This document shows positions 10,771-21,973 of a stretch of DNA of 64,000 nucleotides, in pieces. The first letter of the stretch is position 1, and each line of letters starts with the position of its first letter. The translations under genes and the position numbers were made by a program. Origin of the DNA: Gonatopus flavifemur. Lineage: Eukaryota; Arthropoda; Insecta; Hymenoptera; Dryinidae. Under the pieces are notes generated by a model. It did not search any database. It saw only the letters and a list, made by a program, of their open reading frames with translations, and was not told the DNA's origin. The DNA lies in contig JAFFJZ010000003.1 of NCBI GenBank assembly GCA_018340375.1, forward strand, positions 7,192,001 to 7,256,000, written 5' to 3'.

Positions 10771-11337
10771 ATAAACATATTCTACAAAGAATACTCATGA
10801 ATGATGCATGGAAAATTGATGAAAATTTGGTATATCTCCTAAGCTTTCGAATAGAACTTTTTTTCATAAATTCTCACATCTAACTAATAAGTTCATTCAA
10901 AACGTAGACCATTCAGTTTGTTGAACATTGTGAATCAATGAAGATACACATCGCTCTTACATTTTCTCGATGGAACAGAAAAAAAAGAAAAATAGTACGA
11001 TTTTTGAAGCACCGCGATGAAAGATTGTGGATTTATTCTCGTAATTTTTCTCATTCCACAATTCGGATCCGGATAATAACGCAGGATGTATAGCATGTTT
11101 CTTGGTTTCTTGAAGAGAATAACGTTCGAAAGAGATAGAGAGTCTAACGTTGCCGTCTCTATAGAAGCACCATTAATACTCGGTAACGCAATAAACTATA
11201 TTTAGGGGGCGGCTTGGCGTATACGTTGGATGATTTGATATCTCGTGAAACACCACATGGCCCCTGTAGATCTCTTCTCTTTTACTCTCCCGTTTCTCTC
11301 CGCAATGCTCACTCCTCCTCCTCCGCCTCCTTCTTAC
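10771..11337. other. No gene seen; intron side of the distal first exon
   Basis: AT-rich, then GC-richer from about 11140. A pyrimidine-rich tract with CTCCTC repeats lies at about 11280-11335, immediately inside the putative intron of the distal exon. No independent coding frame supported. Confidence 0.4.
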
Positions 11338-11377
11338 CGTTGTACATCGTGTCTCTCGGTTTTTCACCAAAGATCAT
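11338..11377 (-). CDS. Alternative first coding exon (distal) of the left-hand gene
   Basis: ATG at 11377-11375 (minus) encodes 13 codons, MIFGEKPRDTMYN, plus one base before a strong GTAAGA donor (GT at 11337-11336). An in-frame TAA lies three codons upstream. The exon ends in phase 1 like those at 2908-2977 and 988-1069. An AG just before the ATG (AATTTAG|GATG) could instead make this an internal exon. Short peptides arise easily by chance; support comes from the matching phase and donor and from the GC-richer setting. Confidence 0.42.
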
Positions 11378-11930
11378 CCTAAATTATCATTCAGTAACTT
11401 CTGTTACGCGGTGCAAGACATTAATATCTTAATTGATTTAGCCTACAGAGGAAATGAAATTATTTATCATCGTAAGTGTGCAGTCTATTTTTATTTCCAA
11501 AGACATCGATCCCATGGATACGAATTTATTATTTAATATTATTTCCTATAAATTCGATAATTATGTCAAAAACGAATTTGGCCTTTCTGTATCCCTTTCC
11601 CCTTTCGAGACATCATTGGGGTTCATTGACCGCCTATCCTCTCTCAAAAAAGTCAAACTCACTTCCATCCTGAAAATTAGCTGATTTTCAGATGTAACCA
11701 AAACTAGCCCTGTTTTAATGAGACTCAGCGCCGGAAACAAATGTCGATACAATGGAAAAGATTGAATGTCAGTCACGTTTTCAACTCGGACTTTTTACCG
11801 TATGATTTCAAGACGTAGCCAAAATTAGCGTATTTTGAGTATGAAGTAAGCACAAAAAACAATCGCCGACACAGCGGAAAATGCTTGATTTCAGTCAGTT
11901 TAAGGCACAGCCAATTTGAGCCACACTTTC

Positions 11931-12195
11931 CTGCTGAAAATGCCAGGCAGATCCGGATAAAAAATAGTTGTCAGGCTTTGAACGGTCTTTGTCCCAGGGA
12001 ATCTGGTCAAAAACTGACAAAATTTCTACCTGGTAAAAATTTTGTCAGGTTCTGATAGGATATTCCAATTTGGGGATTCCAGACAAAACCAGGTAGAAAT
12101 TTTGTCAGTTTATGACCAGATTATCTGGGACAAAGACCGCTCAAAGCTTGACAACTATTTCTCGTCCGGATTTGATGCTTGGCATTTTTAGCAGG
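11931..12195. mobile_element. Long-armed foldback element, about 265 bp
   Basis: Left arm begins CTGCTGAAAATGCCAGGCAG and runs through GTCTTTGTCCCAGGGAATCT to CTACCTGG. The right arm is its reverse complement, ending GGCATTTTTAGCAG. Each arm is over 100 bp and the spacer is short, so single strands could form a hairpin of about 100 bp. No ORF. Confidence 0.85.
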
Positions 12196-12234
12196 TTAGT
12201 AGCTTCACCGAAGATTCGCTGTGCGGTCTTCCGC

Positions 12235-12360
12235 GGCTTGCAAAATTAAATAAATTTTTCGAAGAAGCCAGCTGCAATGATGACGAAACGTCGGCAACCG
12301 ACCGATACAAGACGCGGCTCCACTCCGGAAGCTCAAAATTTATTTAATTTTCAGCAGGGT
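12235..12360. mobile_element. Small inverted-repeat element holding a GATGACGAAACGTC core
   Basis: Inverted flanks (AAAATTAAATAAATTTT at 12242-12258 and its complement near 12337-12353) enclose a GC-rich core of about 75 bp. The core has TGATGACGAAAC followed by a perfect 5-bp hairpin GTCGG-CAA-CCGAC, itself enclosed by AGCC/GGCT. This resembles hammerhead-ribozyme-bearing retroelement tails (CUGANGA...GAAA order), but no proper stem II is seen, so the ribozyme reading is an inference only. Confidence 0.45.
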
Positions 12361-12424
12361 TTCTAGGGAAATCTAATTTCGCTGGGTACCTTCTTTTTTT
12401 TGCAGCAGCAGCAAGTTTTTCACT

Positions 12425-12590
12425 GTGTCAACAATCTATTTGATATCATAACAATTTTGTTCGCTATGACAGCGACTCGTTAACTAGAAAACCGCTGTTG
12501 TAGTTAACAAGATTGTTTTAATAGCAAATAGTTTTTGCACCCAGCCAAATTAGAATTAGCTATCACAGCAAATTTCTTTCTTCTCTTTGT
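12425..12590. repeat. TTAGCTAT(N)ACAGC-type repeat
   Basis: Contains inverted copies of a GCTATGACAGCGA / TTAGCTATCACAGCAAA motif and ends in TTTCTTTCTTCTCTTTG. The same words recur at 14441-14671, 32860-33010, 41630-41780 and 62730-62857, so it is probably one family of short elements with decayed ends. Confidence 0.5.
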
Positions 12591-12954
12591 ATAGGAATGA
12601 TTCAATGACGATATTGACAGAAATAATGGTCTACTTATTAAAACTGATTATCCATCGATACTTGAATAAAGAGATCATCTTTGTGAAATCTTTGTAAAAT
12701 TGAAGGAAACATTGTGTTTTTCAAAAATCAATTTAACAATTTCTTATTGTTCAGTTGAATCGTCAATACTCTCCATCTTCCATGAGAACATCTTACATAA
12801 TTTATGAATAATTCCGGGTATATTAGCTCAGTCGATGCTGTAAAGAAAACGAATTTGTCCCAAGCACATGGCACAGGTGTAGACACAAATATGAGACATC
12901 ATTACTCATCTCTGGTAATTCTCTAGGCTTCCCAAGGCCCTTCTCGAATGGAAA

Positions 12955-13057
12955 AATCTTCAAAATTATATACATGTAGAATTTTATGTAAATTATATAC
13001 GAACTGTATTGAATTATGTATAAATCATATATAATTTGACAATTTTTCCACTTCCCT
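12955..13057. repeat. AT-rich ATTATATA module
   Basis: A run of AAATTATATA-like words ends in TTTGACAATTTTTCCACTTCCC. Similar AT modules ending in a GAAAAT...TCCACT or TTTTTCCACTC word occur at about 16186-16230, 27400-27490 and 35125-35205. Low complexity makes homology hard to prove. Confidence 0.4.
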
Positions 13058-13061
13058 AGCA

Positions 13062-13150
13062 TGTATGTACCGTGGGGTCCACAACGGGCCAGCATAGGCC
13101 CCATCCTGTCAATATGGGCCCAAGAGTGGGCCAGGGTGGGCCAAAGTTCA
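13062..13150. repeat. GC-rich GGGCC repeat, copy 2
   Basis: Same order of motifs and same orientation as 10220-10310, starting GTATGTAC. Copy-to-copy divergence is high. The 151-codon minus ORF at 12823-13278 and the 69-codon ORF inside it span this repeat and the AT module and are not credible genes. Confidence 0.6.
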
Positions 13151-14170
13151 TACACGCTAGGGTTGGGTTGTGGAGGATCTGCAGCAGAGCTTTGATAAGG
13201 CCATGCGATAGGGTAGAGAATAATAAAAGTGATGCTTGGCAGAGTGGTCGATCGTCGACACTCAAAGATTAGCTGCATCAGAGATGAACTGAGAAAGATC
13301 GATCTTCCAAATACAAATCCAAGAAAAACTAGGATTCCACCTCACGCGTCCCCTCGATCACGAACGTTTCTAAAGGTTTATGTTCTGTTGGATTCTGAGG
13401 AAGATTTTGACTACTTCGGTAATCCTTTATCGCCAATTCGAATTCACAGAGCGAAATTTCAGTATTCTCTAGGTTCTTCAAAAATGAATTGAACATTTTG
13501 AAATACTCATGCAATAAGTGTTGATCTTGTAAGATGATGTACATCTTCATCTCATTCATTTTCAGAATTATATATAAAATAAAAATAGAATGAACATGAA
13601 TGAAGGGTGGCGTGTGTCTCCCGTAGGCATCGTCTTCTTTTTTTCCTATAAATTCCAGATTTTCTATTCCGTTCTGGTAACAGGCACGAACTGAAAACGT
13701 AAACACACTCGGAATCCTCGTACACGTGTTCAGCTTTTTGATATGTATGAATGATGATGAGGTTCTCATCGTGTTGGAAACTCTCTCGATTTGTTACTAC
13801 GACGTAATACTAAGGGCAGTACATCCTTGGGTTCATCCACTTGTCTCAAGCATTTACATTGATCAAAAATCGAAATTGATTTATCTTCAACTCAAAAATA
13901 TGATCATTTTCAGAAAGAGATGGGATTTCTGGAATGTTGAGTTCAAATTTAAATTTGTTTGGATGTTTTGGAGTAAAAATGCACCTTTTCTTACTGTTTG
14001 GAGAATTGTATTCATTATTGATCAACTTAGTTCGGAGATAATTCATATTTCATGTACATCAATTATGTCATTAAATGCACTTGTCGGGTTATTCATGCTG
14101 GTGATGGAATAAATCAATAAATAAAGAGTGCGTGGAGCGTTGATGCAACCTATGTACATTCGGTAAAAAA
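13151..14170. other. No convincing gene
   Basis: Overlapping ORFs on both strands (13329-13769 minus, 146 codons; 13726-14112 plus, 128 codons) are long for AT-rich sequence. They carry no motif I recognise, have no splice context and contradict each other in strand. I leave them as open frames only. Confidence 0.35.
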
Positions 14171-14341
14171 CACAGGAAGGAAAAATGCAAAAATATCCAC
14201 TCCAGCAGCTAAGACATTAGTTCTGTTAACAAATTTGTCAGCAAAAAAAATGCAGTAGGGTTAATCATTTTTCTTGCTTTTCCAGCTAGTTTTTTTTGTA
14301 GGTAAACAAATACTTATGCCAGCAATACTTTTTTCTCCGTG
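14171..14341. mobile_element. MITE-like element, copy 2 (inverted relative to 8567-8755)
   Basis: Ends are CACAGGAAGGAAAAA (14171) and TTTTTTCTCCGTG (14341). Its reverse complement aligns along the whole of 8567-8755 with small indels. The two copies show the element is about 170-190 bp long. Confidence 0.75.
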
Positions 14342-14440
14342 CATGAGAAGCAATTTTCAACATTTTCTCAACGATATTTTATGAAATGATCAATCCATGG
14401 GGTAAAAGACAGCTATGACACGCTCAGTCAGATCACAATA

Positions 14441-14671
14441 CACGGAGAAAATGATTTAGCTGTAGCAGCCAAGTGGCCAGCACGGACACGGATAGCCATT
14501 AGATCATCTCCTGCAGCTAAATGTTGACTGTTACAGCTAATAAATCGACTACAAGTGCAAATTTCTTTCACTGTCATAACTAAAATTTAGCTACTACAGA
14601 AGTGACTGCAATGACTAGCCGTGTCTGTGATAGCCACTTAGCAGCTGCAGCTAAATTATTTCTTCCGCGTG
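14441..14671. mobile_element. Foldback element with CACGGAGAAAA / TTCTTCCGCGTG ends
   Basis: Left arm CACGGAGAAAATGATTTAGC then TGTAGCAGCCAAGTGGC; the right arm ends GCCACTTAGCAGCTGCAGCT then AAATTATTTCTTCCGCGTG. Arms are close to 40 bp. The interior carries more AGCTA/TAGCT motifs in both orientations. No ORF. Confidence 0.8.
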
Positions 14672-15633
14672 AATCAACTCGAAAATCATTGAATAGCTTT
14701 TGATACGATAAAATTCCCATTGAATCTCAGTAATCAAACCGGTTCTAATGAGTTTCAACGGGTTCCAACAAGTTCGATTGAGTTATTGATTAATGGGATT
14801 CAATAAACTTTGTACCCTCGAGTGAACAAAATTCACAGAGAATTCATTTGATGAAGGCCTGAATGAGACTTTTCAACAATACCAAATTCATCAAATCCAC
14901 GCATTTCTATTGTCAATGCTGGAAGTCTAAAACAGGATCACAAAATTTTCCTAAGAGAATAGATAAGATTGAATAACTTTGTTAGGAAAATATTGGATTA
15001 TTAAATCATTCCTATCTTTTGATATTTGCACAATTGTTAATTTACATCGCGTAATTCCGTCATGAATGTTAAGTTTTCTACTTTCGTTTCCAAGCAAAAA
15101 TTTGAAAAATATTAGATGACAAGAAGTATCAATTGAGAAATATCTATGGAAATGAATTCCTCAAAAAGAGACCTTCGAGATTGTTATTTTGGAACGTCCA
15201 AAGATACATTTTTCACTGACTCGCTCAAATGTTTATTTCATCATTCGAAATGAAGTCAAAGATGAAATGAGGAGTACATGATTTTTGCTGGAAACATAAT
15301 ATAACGTATGGATTTTCACTCTTGTATATTCGACGAGTAACTTTTCGACGAAAGATACACGCAGCTCGGAAACGGTCAGATTTTACTACCGAAATAATAA
15401 ACGAATCTTTCTTACTAGTATTGCGTCAAGACGCGCGGTGAGTTCTTGTCCCTCTATTCTGATTGAATCCCCCGCATACGAAAGATCGGTGTCATATTCA
15501 GATTTGAGGAAGAGAGGATCATTGAACTTCGTGGCTAACATGTTTTTTTATTCATTATATCATAGCGATTTAATGTTCTTATTTCATTTCCACAGGAACC
15601 GAACCCGAACAGAACATGAAGCTTCACCGAACG

Positions 15634-15767
15634 TTCAGATCAGATGCGTATAGATCGGGCCGATCTTCTAGATTCACCAACGTTTGACAAAGGTATTACG
15701 AACGTTTGTGAATCTAAAAGTTGGCTTTCATGAACCCTCGATCCGATCTATATAGATCTAATCTGAA
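15634..15767. mobile_element. Short foldback element with TTCAGAT ends
   Basis: The left arm (TTCAGATCAGATGCGTATAG, then ATCGGGCCGATC, then CTAGATTCAC and AACGTTTG) is mirrored by the right arm (CGAACGTTTGTGAATCTA, then CGATCCGATCTATATAGATC, TAATCTGAA). Arms are about 60 bp around a very short loop. Confidence 0.75.
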
Positions 15768-15916
15768 AATTCCGAGAAGTTTGACGTATAATTTTTCTAA
15801 TCGCTTCAAGCTGATGAATGACGTGAATTTGGTGAGGGCGTTCTGGAACAAATAGAGTAATGTCTCTCATAGAATTTTCAGAGGAGAATTATATGATTCA
15901 TTGAATGCTTGTTTCG

Positions 15917-16165
15917 TCACTCGCAAGAAAAACGCAGTAACGTGGTGAGAGTTATTTCAATTTGCCGCTTGGGAAGGGAGTTTCATCCTGAGCCAAGATA
16001 CCACCCTATACTTGGCGCAACATCAGCAGCATCCCCTGCCATCCAGAGTTGCCTATTGCTCGGAGCGAAATTCAGGCAATATTGGTTGAAGAATGGGCCA
16101 GGAATAGCATTGCTTATGGTCAATGATGGATCAACTTCTGAGGAATTTTCATATGGGTATCTCGT
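15917..16165 (-). pseudogene. Coding-like remnant with an in-frame TGA
   Basis: On the minus strand a GC-richer frame reads about 60 codons (RYPYENSSEVDPSLT, then later QLWMAGDAADVAPSIGWYL) to a TGA at 15983-15985. It stays open for 21 more codons (NSLPKRQIEITLTT and on) to a stop at about 15917. No good acceptor or donor bounds it. The plus strand is also open here (15909-16169, 86 codons). A decayed transposon or gene fragment is the simplest reading; I recognise neither reading frame. Confidence 0.3.
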
Positions 16166-16170
16166 GTGAA

Positions 16171-17375
16171 AACAATTTTTTGATTTCAATATATAAATTA
16201 TATATAATTCTGAAAATCTCTCCACATGGAATCTGTAAGAAAATTTCATTTCAACCTCTAATAATTTGTGCAGAATTCCTTTTCTTCGTATGAACTCTTT
16301 ATATAAATGCGATATTATGAACAATCAGTTCAAATTTTGCATTCATGTATACGTGAAAGACATCGAAAAGAGCTCGAATATTACAGAATAACGATCCTCA
16401 CGTCAATCGTCATTCCATGAGAATCTCACATAGATTTTCAAGCGATGGGAAAATTTGACTGCTGTAGAGTTTCTTCATTGGCGCCAGTCTGTAGTGATCA
16501 TCGGTCGAAATTCGTTCTTTGGTATTTGAAGTTTTCTTCATTGCAAGATCTCACTCTCAAAAATAACACAGAAAAATCATGTATGTAGAGGCACGTATTG
16601 CTGACGTAGGTAGTCGAAAAACTTCTCATTCGTTCTCATGTGCAACCACTTGAAAGAATCTTTTTATACGTAGAGTAGTCCTCTTCATTTTTCACGCTCG
16701 CACCAACTCAATGTTGTACTCTTTTCGTACTAGTGCGATTGGACGTTCTTCTTTTTTCTTTCTTTTTATTTCCATATGAAGTCATCAAATCTCCTTTATG
16801 TATTCAATGTATATACATTCTTTCTTAACATGCATTTCATTCGAGATTCGAACTTGATGAAATAAATCAACTCTCGTGAGTTGCTATGTAAATGTAGAAT
16901 ATTTTGTATCGATGTCGATTTTCCTTCATAAGAAATATATGGAATTTTCATCGGTATTTTCTCAAAATCTAGATACTCTTCATTAGAAAAATAATTCTGT
17001 TTTAGAATCAATATCACTATTCTGTGTAAGTAAGAAGAATTTCAAAAAAACATTCCTGGTTTGAATAATCCTAGGATTCTAGTATTTTTTAAAACATTTC
17101 TCAAGTTCAAAATCATTTCCACTGGGAATCAGATCTTTTGTTGTTCAGCTTCTACTCAGAGAGAAATGATGTCGATGTTTGAATTATCATTCAACAATGA
17201 TAGCGGTATTTATGCGGGTATGATAGTTGAATTTCAACTTTTGCAGCAATATTTCCAGCTCTTCGATCATCAAACCCACAAAGGAGATATAGTATGGTAA
17301 ATTATTTCTTCCCTTGTAAAAGCAAAACGAATCATTCGATCGTGAAAAGAATCAAGCTTTCAAAAAATTAAAATT
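16171..17375. other. No gene seen
   Basis: AT-rich. Starts with an ATATATAATT module (16186-16230). ORFs at 16796-17017 (minus) and 17061-17300 (plus) have no motif or splice context. Confidence 0.45.
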
Positions 17376-17582
17376 CTGGGGTCGAAAAATTTGGATAGTT
17401 TTTGTCCTCATATTCAATCTTTAGACTAATTTTGTCCTGATTGTGGAATATTCATTTATTGGAGGAGTAATTCCAACTGAAATCTGGAAAAAGTTCTGTT
17501 TTTGTATATTCAACAATCAGGACAGCATTGGTCTAAAAATTTCAATATGAGAACACAAACCGTCCAAATTTTCCGACTTGGA
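17376..17582. mobile_element. Foldback element, copy 1 (second at 60823-61060)
   Basis: The left arm starts GGGTCGAAAAATTTGGATAG and includes TTTTTGTCCTCATATTC. The right arm is its reverse complement, ending CCAAATTTTCCGACTTGG. Arms are about 75 bp. The same arm sequence bounds 60823-61060, so this is a repeated family. Confidence 0.75.
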
Positions 17583-17926
17583 CACTGTACTCTACAAGAA
17601 TTTTGAGAACTTATAGAAGATTCAATTACAATTTTCAAATTTGCAACACATTTTGTATGAAAACTATGTATAAATTCTTTATCCCGAGAGATAATTTTTT
17701 GGCCTCCTCTACTTGGAATCAAGTACAAATTATTTACGACGGCAATTGTTCTTAACCGAACAAAACAAACGTCTAAGGATTTTGGCGCCGACCTCCCCTG
17801 GAGTCGTCGAATACCTTTTTGTGTATCAATACCCGTCGTCGGACAAAAAGAAGAAAAAACAGAAGAGACAAACAAAAAAGGGAGTTGAATTTAGAGGATA
17901 AAATGTCAGTTGGCTAGCGCCTGAAA

Positions 17927-17934
17927 TATATAAA
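17927..17934 (+). promoter_or_regulatory. Possible TATA box
   Basis: TATATAAA followed by about 200 bp of GC-richer sequence (17940-18130), a layout typical of a core promoter. No coding exon downstream on the plus strand can be tied to it before SURF6, so any transcript would be non-coding or its exons are unseen. The overlapping minus ORF (17826-18125) is not supported. Confidence 0.25.
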
Positions 17935-18179
17935 CGGCAAGACTGGGGACGAGGAGCACGCGTCGTGCGCCGGTAGCCGAATAGGAAAAACTTGTATTTT
18001 AATGAAAACTTGTGTAACCGGAGAGCAATGAGCGGTCCGATGAAAAGTAATAGAGAACTACCCTGGCGTCTTTTTAGAGTTTCAACAATGAAGCAGAGGC
18101 GGAAGTAAAGAAGATGCCGGTGCATCGTGTTCAGGTTGCAATGAGTCGTCGTCGAAGGTCAGGAAAAAAAGGAACTTAT

Positions 18180-21100
18180 AATATATATCTTACACATGTG
18201 ACTCAATTTTTCGCCCGTTGTTCGGTATGAAAAAGCAGTTCCAGATGGATTATAGATGAATCGTACATGTGTATATTATTTGTATGAAGAGAAAAACTGC
18301 TTTTTTATCGGATGATTGGAAGAGATTCGTTTGAAGGGTGTTAAGAACATTGTTTTTACTAAATCAAGTTGTGAAGGAAGGATTAATCAACCTTCTTGTC
18401 ATTCGAATCTCATGATTCCTACAGAAGAAATCCTTTTTGGCTGATTTTGAGCCTCAGATCTACTAATCTATTTGATCATTCATCTTTGTCTCACGCCAAA
18501 ACGGGAACTGACATTATTTCTGTTGATTTAGAATTTTGAATTTTAGCTGATGTAAGGAAAAATTAATTTCATTCGTATCAAAATTTCACTTTACACAATG
18601 CCAACTAAATCTCTAGCTATTTTATGATGAACAAAAAGCGAATGAAAAAAAATGTTAGAAGAAGTAGATTTTGTGTACGCACATTGCGGAAAAATGGCGG
18701 ACAGATGTTGATTGTACTCTTTTGTGAATGAAATCCAAGGCCCGGAATGCTTCCATGCATTTTCGACTCCACGGGGTGTCCTTTGTTCCATAGGGTTGGG
18801 TTTTATGTATATTCACGTATATACGCAAACTCCTCAGGACAGAACAATCGATTGAGATCGAATCTTGCACAATAATATATCTAAGAGATAATCACGAACT
18901 CTATCCCTAAACCATTAGTGGTTATTAAAGATATATAATCAATGTGATTGCGTAGTTGGGTTCCTCGAACTATTATTATGTTTCCATTGGGGGCTGTGGT
19001 TTTCATTGTGTTTTGGATGCTCACTCTTCACCCGTACGTCTTTCTTCGTGAATATCACTTATAATTATCCTTGTCATTTGCGGTGAGAGAAATCAATTTG
19101 ATGTAGATCATTTGCCAGTAAATCTTGATGTATCTGGAATTTTTATTGGAAAATTGTGTCCTGAAGAATGAAATTCACAACTGTTATTTGTTTGTTTTTT
19201 CAGCTTATAATAAAATGAATTTATTAAGTCAATTTTTATAAACTTTCGTTTTCATCATTTTCAATAGATTATTGCTCTCTCTTTTCTCGTAGACTCAGAA
19301 TAATATGCTGTTTCTATCATTTCAAAGTTTCCTCTACATCGTGTAAATACTTTTCCTTGGTGTTTAGTTTTGTGAAAGAGTATGGATGGATTTATATCCA
19401 TCAAACTGTAAACCTACATAATTGAATTAGTAAATATTAAATGAATTATATCCCAGGACATATTGTGAAAACACATAATACGATGCATGAACGCTTTTTC
19501 TCACGCCGGTAAATTCAAAGGGCAAATCCCCTAGGGTAGTATTTTATGCACGTGTTGAGAATGCACTTGTACCGACCCTTAAGTAACTCCTTCAGCAAGT
19601 AAATGAAGTCACATCGTCTCATATTTTGAACACTTCATCTCCCTCGCATCGGTGTCGTACACTAAATCGTATCCCACAATGAAGGACAATTCCATATTTT
19701 GGAATTCGTCCAGTCAAATGCGCAGGATTTCGGAGTTTTTATAGACAAAATGATGAAAATTGTGATTTCTTCGGTATTAAGAAGAAAACTTTTGAAAAAA
19801 CTTTCGTGGGGGGCAATGACATTGAAACATAAGAAAGTCTTCACTCTAAATTGTATTCTTTTCGTATACTTGGAAGATCAGTTCAAGCGAAGTCAAATGA
19901 TCTCATTACAATGTCTTACACCATTGTTTGTTTAGGATAATTTTTCTATCCTTTAACATGCCGGCATTATTCTCATATTTCATTTTTCTCTCACATTTTT
20001 CCTTGACTCGACGTTACATACAAGATTGAAAAAAAAATCGAGAGAGGGTACAAGGCGGTACCATAAGCGGCTCTATGAACTGAGAGTCATTCGAGAAGAC
20101 AACAAAGATCAGTTTGTCTTATCCGTGGAAGTAATCGATACCGTAAGGTCGGGTAGAAAAACAAATTCTTCAAGTAACTATGATGAGCTATTCCCCCTCG
20201 AGTGATTTTTCTTTAATTTTGTAACGCGCAGAATACGGATGGTTCAACAGATATTCGACCAAATATCATTGTCATATTTTGGATTGGAGAAAAGATATTT
20301 GTGAATGTAAGTTTAAATAAATTTACCAATCAGACGTAATATCGCTAAATATTGTAGAATTCAATCGTCAGCCTTCGATGATTCCAAATACTGTTAATTC
20401 CATTGATAGGATATTATAAAAATCAATCGTTTCTTTCAACCAGGGATGAAAGTTGTACGCTGTACTGTGTTATCCTGTGCAGTTTCTGATACACTCCCAA
20501 TTCATTGATTTTTGAATTGATAATTGAGTAATTAATTGGATATTATCTACAAAAAAAGTAGCTGAAATGATTCATTAATTAGAAAACCTTAATTTGTAAA
20601 TTCTTTCAACGATGAGCAAAAATTATATACAATTTTTATATGATTCAATATAATTTTGAAAAAATGTGTGGAAAAAACCCCATCGAATCAATTGACTGTA
20701 AATAAAAATTTGTACTATTTCAATGAAATTCAATGAGGGGAATTAAAATTCGTGTACAAAGAATATAATAGAACTAGAATCAGCCTATAAAAGATTGTAA
20801 CTTTCCCAGTAGAGATCAGAAAGAATTGTGATTTCAACAGAGTGGAATAATATAATACGAATTTTGTCAGCAGTTCTCAACGCATGATACGAAAAAAATT
20901 GTACATATAGGATATATAAAACTTTCCAATTAACCATTCAACTCTATGATGATTAGCTAAATTCATTTTTGCATATTCAATAAAATGCTTGCAATATGTG
21001 AGATGCAATTTTATCAGAAATTACTGATTGCACTTTGAATGTAAGAAATTGTTTATCCTCGTTTGCTTTCGTTTAGGAAAAGAAAATTAAGAGAAAAAAC

Positions 21101-21540
21101 AACAGCTGATTGTGCTGAATGTTACACGATTTGGAATGATACTTCTTTTTACTTATTTTATAACAACACTTTTTTTGTATTATTGTTGACGTAGGAACGA
21201 AAATTATGTACATTCACCATGAAAATAGTAAATTTCCTATATCGAGAGTTGGAATTTTACATTTCGTAAGATTTGTGATAGATAATTTCATTATCACTGT
21301 ATGGAAACAAACAAATTGTGTACAAGTTTCAACAACTTAGTACAATTTTACAACCTGGAAAATGTGATTCCCGTTTGCTCAGTGTGGTAATATTACAACA
21401 GTTATCTTTGTAATAATACAGTTCGTAAACTGCAGTGCACGCAAAAATATAATGATGTGGTTTTCAACGTAAACAACATATCTCAAATATTATATATACT
21501 AATGTATTTCACATATTCTTGAATTCCTAGAATTATGTAC
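18180..21540. other. No gene seen
   Basis: AT-rich intergenic DNA. ORFs (18591-18870 minus, 19662-19935 both strands) lack splice partners. No clear transposon ends were found apart from AT modules near 20630. The last few hundred bases are probably the 3' flank of mRpS33. Confidence 0.5.
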
Positions 21541-21564
21541 AAATTTGATTGGAAAAGATGAAAT

Positions 21565-21933
21565 TCATTTATTCTCATTTTGCTGCTGTCTCTTCGCTGC
21601 TTGCTCTTGGATTTTGGCCCACCACTTGGCCCTCTTACCCTTTCCACGAAGTTCTCTCATCCGTTCCATCTCGTCTTTGAAGTCCATATGTTCATCTCTG
21701 AATAAACCATAGAGACGCAATTGTCTCATTAATATTTGTGTTTCAACGTGCCTTGGATAATAATCATAGATCTCAGGACTTTTATGCACTGGTTTTTCGC
21801 TGAGTATCGTTACAGCTTTCATCGATGTTAAACTCGAAGGTCGAGCGACTTCACCGAATATCCGATTGCTCAAACGATTCATACGTCTCGCATAATTTGA
21901 ACCAACATTCGCGAGATTCACGTATTTACTCAT
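21565..21933 (-). CDS. mRpS33: Mitochondrial ribosomal protein S33 (mS33)
   Basis: A complete 122-codon single-exon CDS. The product is a small basic protein of the mitochondrial ribosome small subunit. The family is recognised from the N-terminal RMNRLSNRIFGEVARP block (residues about 17-32), the SMKAVTILSEKP stretch, the YDYYPRH motif, and the LRLYGLFRDEHMDFKDEMER block, with a basic C-terminal tail ending RQQQNENK. Length is close to other animal mS33 proteins (about 105-125). The ATG at 21933 is preceded on the minus strand by a spliced leader: an acceptor ATTTTAG lies just before 21973, giving 40 nt of 5' UTR in this exon and a non-coding first exon upstream. An AATAAA (21568-21573) overlaps the end of the CDS, so the 3' UTR may be very short. 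It is transcribed away from SURF6, suggesting a shared promoter. Confidence 0.95.
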   Translation of the reverse strand: MSKYVNLANVGSNYARRMNRLSNRIFGEVARPSSLTSMKAVTILSEKPVHKSPEIYDYYPRHVETQILMRQLRLYGLFRDEHMDFKDEMERMRELRGKGKRAKWWAKIQEQAAKRQQQNENK

Positions 21934-21973
21934 TGTGAGAGAAAATGTGCTGAGAACTTGGTCACACTTGTAC

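Noticed and set aside
12823..13278. 151-codon minus ORF, the second longest in the window
   Set aside because: Spans an AT module and a GC-rich dispersed repeat; the protein has no consistent character.
13329..14112. Overlapping ORFs of 146 (minus) and 128 (plus) codons
   Set aside because: They contradict each other in strand, show no motif or splice context, and are AT-rich with low-complexity residue use.
17780..17810. TGGCGCCGACCTCCCC, resembling a retroviral-type primer-binding site
   Set aside because: No flanking long terminal repeats, polypurine tract or gag/pol frames were found.
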